From Telopea speciosissima (taxonomy: Eukaryota; Streptophyta; Magnoliopsida; Proteales; Proteaceae): a stretch of DNA of 64,000 nucleotides. The stretch's first letter is position 1; the number at the start of each line of letters is the position of its first letter. The translations under genes were made by a program, and so were the position numbers. The notes under the pieces were generated by a model, which was not told the origin of the DNA, ran no database searches, and saw only the letters and a program-made list of their open reading frames with translations. The stretch covers positions 24,029,784-24,093,783 of the forward strand of contig NC_057921.1 in assembly GCF_018873765.1 (NCBI RefSeq). The letters run 5' to 3'. This document shows positions 57,265 to 64,000 of the stretch, one piece after another.

Positions 57265-58284
57265 ATGTCGACAAATTTCGATCCCCAATCATCATCACAT
57301 TCAAATCAAACAGATTCATCTTACACCGCACCGCCGGTAACTGTAACCCTCACTATTATCCTCCTTGTTTTCTTCTTTGGTGGCATCTTCTCCATCTACC
57401 TCTGTCGTTGCTTTATGGCATACCTACTCAATACATCGAATATTCGAAATTCCGGCCGTATCCCAGCCAGCAATGCTGTCCAACCAAATGCTGGTGGTGG
57501 TGGTGGTGGTGGTGGCGGAGCCGCCTCGAATGGCCTAGACCCTTCAATCATTGCTACATTCCCTACACTTGTGTATTCCATGGTGAAAGATCTCCGACAA
57601 GATAAATGTGGTCTAGAATGTGCTGTTTGCTTGGCTGAATTCGAAGACGACGATGAGCTTCGCCTTTTAACAGTTTGTAATCATGTGTTTCATCCAGACT
57701 GTATAGACTTATGGTTTGGAAACCATAACACATGCCCACTTTGTAGGAGAAGCCTCTTACCATCTGAGAAATCACAACAAGATCAGAATAATAATATTGT
57801 CACAGAATCTCAACCGACGGCAGAGAATGATCAACAGGAGAATGGGACAACAAGAGAAGATAATAATAGTGTGTCTACAAAAGATGAAGAAGAGGAAGAA
57901 CGTGAAGAGGTGGTGTTGGTGGTGGTGGATAAAGGAGATAGCCATGATAAGGGTGCAACAACAAGTGCTGCTGGTGCATTAATTGTTACACAAAAGGATG
58001 GAAATGGAAAACAAAAACCTGTGAATGATATGAAAATTAACAGATTTAGGTGGCATTCTACGGGGCACTCCATCATAAATGTGGAACGAGATCCGAATGA
58101 TGAACGGTATACATTGAGATTGCCGGATCATGTCAAGGAGCAAATTGTAAGAGGTCATAAATTGGCAGGAAGTTGTACTACATTTGGAGAATTATCCAAC
58201 AATGCCGGCAACGGTTCCCGGTCGGTCGGTTATGCCGAACTGTCGTCAGGGTTTTCCGGCGGTGGCGATGTAACTAGAGTGTAA
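57265..58284 (+). CDS. ATL: ATL-family RING-H2 E3 ubiquitin ligase, membrane anchored
   Basis: 339 codons, single exon, complete from ATG to TAA. One transmembrane helix lies at about residues 25-48 (VTVTLTIILLVFFFGGIFSI), following a short Ser/Thr/Pro-rich N-terminus. The GLD motif is at 90-92 (NGLDPSIIATFPTLVYS). The RING-H2 ligands are Cys119, Cys122, Cys138, His140, His143, Cys146, Cys157 and Cys160, with the conserved Trp150 four residues after the sixth ligand. This architecture defines the ATL family, which transfers ubiquitin from an E2 onto target proteins at a membrane. The C-terminus carries WHSTGHSI and RYTLRLPDHVKEQI, similar to the SHSTGHSL / LRLPEEV segment of the Arabidopsis ATL6/ATL31 subgroup (carbon/nitrogen response and defence), so this is the likeliest subgroup. 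Residues 77-85 are a Gly run encoded by (GGT)n. A Glu-rich stretch is near 210-220. All ligands are present, and no truncation is seen. Family: near certain; subgroup: moderate. Confidence 0.95.
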   Translation: MSTNFDPQSSSHSNQTDSSYTAPPVTVTLTIILLVFFFGGIFSIYLCRCFMAYLLNTSNIRNSGRIPASNAVQPNAGGGGGGGGGAASNGLDPSIIATFPTLVYSMVKDLRQDKCGLECAVCLAEFEDDDELRLLTVCNHVFHPDCIDLWFGNHNTCPLCRRSLLPSEKSQQDQNNNIVTESQPTAENDQQENGTTREDNNSVSTKDEEEEEREEVVLVVVDKGDSHDKGATTSAAGALIVTQKDGNGKQKPVNDMKINRFRWHSTGHSIINVERDPNDERYTLRLPDHVKEQIVRGHKLAGSCTTFGELSNNAGNGSRSVGYAELSSGFSGGGDVTRV

Positions 58285-58411
58285 ATTCTTCCTTTCCTCT
58301 GTGTACCATTTAATTATTTATTAATTCCTTTTTTTTTTTCTTGCGTAAAATTACAATTTTGAGCACTTACTCCTTAGGGGTCAATTCCAAAAGTTGGCCT
58401 TAATTTTTCAC

Positions 58412-58584
58412 AATTTGGATCGTCTACGGCAGGGCAGCCGACCAGCCATTCTGCGTCCTCACACAGGCAGAGAGTGGACTCATCGAGCAAGGTGCTCGGG
58501 CAGTAGATAGGGCAGTTATTTCGCCTCTACCTGTGCGTGGGCCACACATTGGCTGCTCGGCTGCCTGACTGTAAAGGATCAAAA
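58412..58584. repeat. MITE-like hairpin, first of two neighbours
   Basis: Left arm GGATCGTCTACGGCAGGGCA (58418 on) pairs with a right arm ending TGCCTGACTGTAAAGGATC (58562-58580); about three quarters of the ~35 bases match. An inner stem pairs CACACAGGCAGAGAG with CCTCTACCTGTGCGTGG. GC-rich between AT-rich flanks. Its outer motif GATCGYCTACGGC is shared with the next element. No clear target-site duplication. Confidence 0.6.
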
Positions 58585-58690
58585 TCATTTCATGTCATGG
58601 GTTTCCAAGGAATACGAGCTAGGAGAAGGCCCAAGCATAACCCAAAATAAAATTTTATTATGGTTTCAACATCTTTCAGGTAAAATTAAG

Positions 58691-58884
58691 GAATTCAGAT
58701 CGCCTACGGCCCAGCTGTCCGTAAAGGCCTGTGCGGCGCAGACTGTGTCGTGTGTGCAATGACCGCCTTACCCTTATTTGGGCGAGGCGTTTGGGCAGGG
58801 ATAAGGCGGTCTTTGCGTATGCGGCTCAATCTGCGCCGCACAAGCCGCTACGTACGGGCAGCGTGCCATAGAGGATCTGGATCC
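58691..58884. repeat. Long-hairpin MITE, probable Mutator-like type
   Basis: The two halves are near-complete reverse complements: left CTGTGCGGCGCAGACTG faces right CAATCTGCGCCGCACAAG, and left AATGACCGCCTTACCC faces right GGGATAAGGCGGTCTTT. The loop is about 25 bases. Just outside lie AAAATTAAG (58682-58690) and AAAATTACG (58885-58893), a 9-bp duplication with one mismatch, the length typical of Mutator-like elements. No transposase. It lies about 400 bases after the ATL stop codon. Confidence 0.7.
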
Positions 58885-58893
58885 AAAATTACG

Positions 58894-59508
58894 AGCCCCT
58901 CAACCGTCTCTCTCTGTCCTTGGTGGTTTTGAAGAAGGGACAATCTAACTGGGGCTGTGGGGTAAGACAATGCGCAAAAACATAATGGGCGGTGAAAATT
59001 ATGACTTTCCATGGGGGTGGAGTGATCATTTCGTGCCCACCAGTTTCTAGATGCAGGGACAAAGCGACCAGGTATCGTTCTTTTTTCCCATCTAATTATT
59101 CTTTCAAAATCCTCCAGGTTACTGTTGAAGGGACTTATTCAGAAATATTTTGGCCCAACAGGTAACAGTTAGAGCTTTGATTCCAGGCAGATGCTTATGG
59201 TCATACTAGCAAAAACTAATACACATGAACAGATAATGGTACTTTTTTGGGGGGAGGAAGAATACAAGCAGAGCTGCACAGGGATGGAGAGAGATTCGGA
59301 CTAGAAAGTAAAAAAACAGCAATTTGAGATGGCCCTTAGATCTCTTGAAAGTGGAGCAAAGCATTCATTCAGTTTAGGAAAAACATAACAAGTGGGAGTC
59401 ATCACAGATTCCTCTAGTAGAAAGAAAGAAAGAACCTTTGAAATGCTGTCCCTCTATGAACCTCCAGTATTATCCGACTAACTCCAAGAAACTCCGGATT
59501 TCTGTGAA
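58894..59508. other. Intergenic DNA, nothing supported
   Basis: Unique-looking AT-rich sequence with purine runs (AAAGAAAGAAAG near 59421). No frame with recognisable content. Confidence 0.5.
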
Positions 59509-59510
59509 TT

Positions 59511-59734
59511 AAAATCCTCTCCAACTCACTAAAAGTGCAGCGTGGTGCAGTTCGGAGATGAGAGCTCGACACGTGCAATATGCTAAATCCAACGGTGCCA
59601 AACTCGATTGACCCAATTTTTTTTTTCTTTCTTCTCGAGCTCGGCACCGTTGGATTTAACGTCTTCCACGTGTCTAGCTATCAACCCCGAACTGCACCGC
59701 ACTACACTTTTAGGGAATTGGAGAGGACTTTTTT
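59511..59734. repeat. Foldback MITE
   Basis: Left arm runs from AAAATCCTCTCCAACTCACT (59511) through GTGCAGTTCGG, CACGTG and AAATCCAACGGTGCC. The right arm repeats these in inverted order: GGCACCGTTGGATTT, CACGTGT, CGAACTGCACCGC, AATTGGAGAGGACTTTT. The arms are about 100 bases each, with a short T-rich loop near 59612-59635. The frames here are artefacts of the repeat. Confidence 0.75.
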
Positions 59735-59739
59735 CCCGA

Positions 59740-61290
59740 TTTCCATAATACTAGTTGGCCTGCTCTACTTAATCACAACCTCTATCTTATTGGGATCAAC
59801 TAAAATGCCATCTTCTGAAATTACATAGCCCAACCAAAACTCACACTTGCAGAGTTTGGCAAACAACTGGTGCTCCCTAAACCTCTAAAGCACCGCTTCC
59901 AGATGTGCCTTATGCTCTTCCTCGCTTTTGGAATAAACTAAGATATCATCAATAAAAACGATGCCAAACCGGTCTAAGAACTCATGGAAGACCTAGTTCA
60001 TCAAGTGCATAAATGCTGCTAGGGCATTCATCAACCCAAACGACATCATTATGAACTCGTAATGTCTATAGCGGGTCTTGAATGCAATCCTCGAGATATC
60101 GTCTCTCCTGATCTTTCGTAGATGATACCTGACCTAAGGCCAATCTTGCAAAAGACCGTAGAACCTTGTAGCTGAACAAGCATGTCATCTATATGTGGCA
60201 GTAGATACTTGTTCTTGATAATAACTTTGTTCAATTCTCTGTAGTCAATGCACAATCTCATCAACCCATCCTTCTTCTTCACAAATAGTACAGGTGTTCC
60301 CCATGGAGATGAGTTGAGCCTGACAAACCCCTTACTCAGTAGCTGCTCTTTCAACTCTCTCAACTCTGCTGGTGCCATCCTATAAGGTGCCTTGGAGTAA
60401 AGATATCAATTTAGAACCAAAACCGTAACCAGCCGTTTAAGACCGAACTGAAGTAAATCAGTTCGATTTTGGTTTCCAAAGCTAGAATCTTTTCTAGGTT
60501 TGGTTCAGTTTTGGTTTCATGCCTAAAACCGTTAAACCAAACCAAATTATTTATTTTCAAACCGAATAAGGAACCACATAAAATTATATTATTTTTAAAA
60601 TTTTTAATCAAATGTGGAAGATAAATTCTTTTCCATTTTAGTGTTTAGGAAAAGTTTGATAGAGTATGATCCAAACAAATAAAGGTTTTTAATTGGTGAA
60701 TATGTAGAAAAGTTGTCCCAAACATTTAAAATAGGACCTAAACCAAATATGAATCCAAATTAAAACCCACTAAGAAGCTGAATACAAAACCGAATAAAAA
60801 CCGAAACCGAACCAATTTAATTCGGTTTTGATTTTGAAAATGTATTCCTATTCTTGTACGGTTTGGTGTTGGTTTCTACATTTTGTTTCTTAAACTGATC
60901 CGAAACCAAACCGAAAATAACCAATTGACACCCTTACCTTGGAGATAGATGTTGTATCTGGCACATTCTCTATCGATAACTTTGTCTCCTTGTCAAGTGG
61001 TAAGACCACTAGGTCATTAGGAAATACATTTGGAAAATTCATGGCAACCTATATGTCTACTAATGCTAGTCCCTTCATTCTCTCATCCACTATGTTGGCT
61101 AAAAAATCCCGACATCCCTGGTAGATCAATCTCCTGGCCTGTAGAGCTGATATCGAGGGTAGCGACGATGCACCCAAACTCACTCCTGCATATGTAAACT
61201 TGTCCTCATCTCTAGATTTGAAGATGACCTCCTTCTCAAAGCAATGGACACTGCCATGATCGATAGACAGCTAACCAATCCATGCCAACT
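59740..61290 (-). pseudogene. Ty3 (chromovirus-like) pol remnant, protease to RT
   Basis: Minus strand, reading leftward. A protease end (VIVGMDWL near 61285) and an eroded linker are followed by RT text: [48 protein letters not shown], then, with shifts, the DDILVY-type catalytic region (about 59945). It is interrupted by a hAT-type MITE at 60398-60936; without it, the Ser-Lys-Ala-Pro reading continues across the break. No LTRs found beside it. Stops and shifts throughout. An old fragment, unrelated in position to the Tekay-like element. Confidence 0.8.
60398..60936. mobile_element. hAT-type MITE, 8-bp TSD CCTTGGAG
   Basis: 539 bp flanked by CCTTGGAG at 60390-60397 and 60937-60944. The outer ends are imperfect inverted repeats: left TAAAGATATCAATT, right (reverse complement) TAAGGGTGTCAATT, differing by three A/G transitions. 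The interior is rich in AACCGAACC / GGTTTTGGTTT text, as in many plant non-autonomous hAT elements. An 8-bp duplication is the hAT hallmark. No transposase is encoded. Confidence 0.8.
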
Positions 61291-61479
61291 ATCACATAAA
61301 AAATCTAACCCACTCAATGCTATAAATAATAAAATTATATTTATATGTATTGTTAGTAAACAATTTATTGGGCTGACTCGAACCAAATTGTGTCAAAACA
61401 AATCCCTTAAGCACCTATCAATCATAAAAAATCAATATTAAGTAATTTTTTTGGGTATGGGGTATAACACTCCAGACTG
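61291..61479. other. AT-rich spacer between Ty3 remnant and LINE remnant
   Basis: Nothing supported. A T-run at 61446-61452 could be the poly(A) end of the minus-strand LINE to the right, but is short. Confidence 0.4.
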
Positions 61480-63355
61480 ATATCTTATGGTGATTCCAAG
61501 CAAGCCCCACCGGGTGGATGGATCATAGGGGAGAGTTGCATCACAATTAACTTTAGAGAACCCTAGAGGAAGAGGAATCTAATTACCTTGGCCTAAAGTC
61601 GAAGGGGTGTGATTCTGATTTGGAGGTTTGACAGTAGCATCCCAAAATTCTTCAAATGCTTTGTCAACCACGGTGAAGACTTCAATAGGGGACTATTCAC
61701 GTCTATTAAGCAACAAATCGTTCCTTGCAATCCAAAATAACCAGCAAGTGAGGGTGCATATATAAACTCTAGATTTCAATGGCTTGTTTCATGTTTGGAA
61801 ATTGAATGCAACGAGATAGTATGGGGATCCCTTCAGTGCAAACGACGTAGGAAAGACTAATGCCGAACCATGTAGCTCTAGAGAATGGGTAGCCAAGAAG
61901 GATGTGGTCAATTGTTTCCACTTCAAGATGGATCGATTGGAAGATGTCTCTTCATCAGCCCCTCTCCCAATGCAATTCCTTCAGCATATGATCTCCATAG
62001 AAAAGCTTTAATCTTAGGAAGAGATCAGTTGTTCCATATTTTGACTGTACAATGGGGGGAATGGATTGCCATTTATGAATTCTAGATGATGATGCTTGAA
62101 AGGCAGATTTCTGAGAATTGAGAGGAGGTAATAGGTTGCTTGGATTGAAAAAACAAAAAAAAAAAACTTTACGGGCAGGCTCCCCAAATCTGGAAATCTT
62201 CTTAAGGAGTAAGGCTCAATTTAATTTTGAGGATTGCTTGCTTGTTAGATGGGTGGAAATAGTAGTCCAGCAAATCAAATCAGTTTTCCATGATGAATGG
62301 GAATGATTAATGATGTTAGCCACATATTAAATAGGGCAGTGAGATGGTTTGGGATACTGAAGATGAAAATCTGGGAGCGAGAGGACCTACTTGTCTTCTC
62401 ATATCCTAACTGATTCTCCATTGCCAATTTGCTAGAGAAGAACTTTCCTCCATTCGAGAACGTTGCGCCAGGTCCGTACGGGCTTGTTTCCTTGGTCAGC
62501 ATGGAGAAAATTAGTTATTGGGAAATAAACGGCCTTCATCAATTTAACCCATAAGGAGGACGGGTTTTTCCATAATCTCCAAGTCACTTTTGAAAGAAGG
62601 CCAGGCATGGTTTTGAAGGGTGGAATTGCGAAAGCTTAAGCCGCCACACCCCTTGCAAAGGTAGAGTCTTGTCAATGAAATCAAATTGGAGTTTCTTTTC
62701 GTTCTCCCTTTGGCCCCAATAGAATCTCAACATAGCCTACCAAACATGATTGTGATGAGAAGTCTGGAGAGAAAAATGGGAAGCTGTGTAATTGGACATA
62801 GAAGTGGTCATATATTTTAGGAGAACCTCCCAATCTGCATGAGAGAGGAGTTGATGTTTTCACTTAAACCATTTTCTTACATGTTTTTTCAGTAACATCT
62901 TTGAGCACTGCAACTTTAGGGACCCCCACTTCTATAGGTAATCCTAAGTATTTTGAGGGGTCGTTACCGTAGGGAACCTTGAGAATGCGAGAGAACCACT
63001 TTTTTTAATCTGTTTTGGGGTGTTCAGGTTCGATGTCAAGCTTGACTTCTTTAAATTTATGGCCTGGACGCTAGCTCTATAATATGTCTTACGGAAAACT
63101 TTGAGATGATAGATACCTTGAAGCTTGACTTTCAGAAACAATAAGCAATCATCAGTGAAAAGAAAGTGAGATACTAAAGGGGCTTTGTTCGGAACTTTGA
63201 TGCCACAAACCAGATTTTATGAAATAGAGGAGATGCATTCCACGATTACGTAAAACCCATCAATTTTAAAATCCCAAACTAGGAAGAGCTTCTTTATAAA
63301 ATTCCACTCCAAACGATCAAACGCTTACCGTATGTCAAGTTTGAGACCAAAAATT
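61480..63355 (-). pseudogene. LINE (L1-type) ORF2 remnant, minus strand
   Basis: Reading leftward from 63355: LDIR-stop-AFDRLEWNFIKK, CISSIS, then, after a deletion that removed the central RT motif block, HFLFTDDCLLFLK (the FADD-type catalytic box as FTDD), INLKKSSLTSN, a KYLGLP-like stretch (about 62950), and the thumb/connection with AMLRFYWGQRENEKKLQFDF and PSKPCLAFF. To the left are pieces resembling the zinc-binding and C-terminal parts (WLFWIARNDLL near 61720). Full of stops and shifts. It is not the source of the plus-strand LINE tail at 56256. Confidence 0.75.
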
Positions 63356-63371
63356 GTTTTTTTTTTTTGGG

Positions 63372-63800
63372 TTTTTTACAATTACCACCCAAAAAACTTT
63401 CATATCTACTATTACCCCCCCCAAAAAAAACTTTCAAACAACTGTTACCCTCCCCCGTTGCATACTAATAACTAAGTGACCCCCACTATTACAGACCCGT
63501 AACGAAGAGGGTTAGTAGTGATACTGTGTCGTCGTCATGAAATTTGTACGATGAAAATGCCCTTTGTCCAAAGTGAAATTTTTTACAATTACCACCCCAA
63601 AAACTTTCATATCTACTACTAACCCCCCCAAAAAAAAAAAAAAAAAAAAAAACTTTTAAACAACTGCTACCCTCCCTTGTTGCATATTAATGACTAAGTG
63701 ACCCCTACCGTTACACACCCGTAACGAAGGGGGTTAGTAGTGATACCGTGCCATTGTCACGGAATTTGTAGGACAAAAATACCCTTCGTCCAAAGTGAAA
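63372..63800. repeat. Tandem duplication, period 207 bp
   Basis: Copy 1 starts TTTTTTACAATTACCACC at 63372 and copy 2 at 63579. Both contain ACTTTCATATCTACT, CTAAGTGACCCC, CCCGTAACGAAG, GGGTTAGTAGTGATAC and end GTCCAAAGTGAAAT. The copies differ by substitutions and by A-run length (copy 2 has a run of over 20 A). No coding content. The left junction cuts into the LINE remnant. Confidence 0.85.
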
Positions 63801-63942
63801 TAAAACAATCTTCAAAGGGTTATACCTTTACTTCCTCTTCTTCACTTCACCTATTGCAGCAAACCGGAGGAAGAAGAACTTCGTCAGCGGCTGAAACATC
63901 GCCTGCTAAAGAAGTTCATCAACGCGATCTAAACAAGCAACA

Positions 63943-64000
63943 ATGGATTTCTCGCCAGCTAAGGAATTCCAATCCCTGGATGTGGAGAGTAATTCATCAA
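63943..64000 (+). CDS. Possible first codons of a gene running off the window
   Basis: An ATG at 63943 opens a frame that stays open to the edge (MDFSPAKEFQSLDVESNSS). The preceding 100 bases are non-repetitive and C/A-rich, like a 5' leader (CAGCAAACCGGAGGAAGAAG). Nothing can be recognised from 19 residues. It could equally be a chance frame. Confidence 0.3.
   Translation, partial: MDFSPAKEFQSLDVESNSS

Noticed and set aside
57073..57288. Minus-strand frame with a Lys run
   Set aside because: The Lys run is the reverse of the (CTT)n tract in the ATL leader.
57831..58076. Minus-strand Ser/Thr-rich frame
   Set aside because: Antisense shadow of the Glu/Asp/Val-rich part of the ATL gene.

Overview
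This window is plant nuclear DNA from a TE-rich angiosperm; the species cannot be named from the sequence. The evidence is LTR retrotransposons of plant-specific lineages (Athila-like, Tat/Retand- and Ogre-like, Tekay-like chromovirus, SIRE, Angela/Tork-like), L1-type LINE remnants, MITEs, and one intact gene for a plant-specific RING-H2 (ATL) ubiquitin ligase. About 54 kb (roughly 1.43-55.57 kb) is a nest of retrotransposons. Only the last ~8 kb looks like gene space.

Layout, left to right. (1) 1-1433 is intergenic DNA with two small hairpin elements. (2) From ~1434 an old Tat/Retand-like Ty3 element begins (LTR, primer-binding site, gag, protease, RT, RNase H). Its gag is split by a complete 6.8-kb Athila-like non-autonomous element (2283-9061, TSD CCCAC). 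Its pol is cut at 12528 by a long-LTR Ogre/Tat-type element (LTR 12529-16195) whose distal half and 3' LTR are missing. Beyond that, an antisense Transposase_28-like ORF (21460-27617, minus) is interrupted by a 3.07-kb solo LTR (24149-27213, TSD AGCGG). (3) 28126-55571 is a Tekay-like chromovirus with 1058-bp LTRs. It has an antisense Transposase_32-like ORF between its 5' LTR and gag, a decayed gag-pol with a terminal chromodomain, and quasi-palindromic repeats flanking the coding region on both sides. A SIRE-type Ty1/copia element (30095-45750) sits in the antisense ORF, and an Angela/Tork-like copia element in reverse orientation (30570-39746, TSD GATAT) sits in the SIRE gag. (4) 55572-64000 holds a 5'-truncated LINE tail with an 11-bp TSD, the ATL gene (57265-58284), several palindromic MITEs, a Ty3 pol remnant split by a hAT-type MITE with an 8-bp TSD, an antisense LINE remnant, a 207-bp tandem duplication, and possibly the start of another gene at the right edge.

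Order of events inferred from nesting: the Tat/Retand host is older than the Athila-like, Ogre-type and solo-LTR insertions; separately Tekay is older than SIRE, which is older than Angela/Tork-like. None of the retroelements can encode a complete polyprotein. Many of the breaks are TAG/TGA codons, or catalytic-residue changes, that fit C-to-T/G-to-A decay of methylated cytosines. The only gene likely to serve the plant is the ATL ligase. No new cellular system was found. The least explained signals are the repeat arrays and extra 3' ORF of the Tekay-like element, the two antisense accessory ORFs, and the palindromic cluster in the SIRE LTR.
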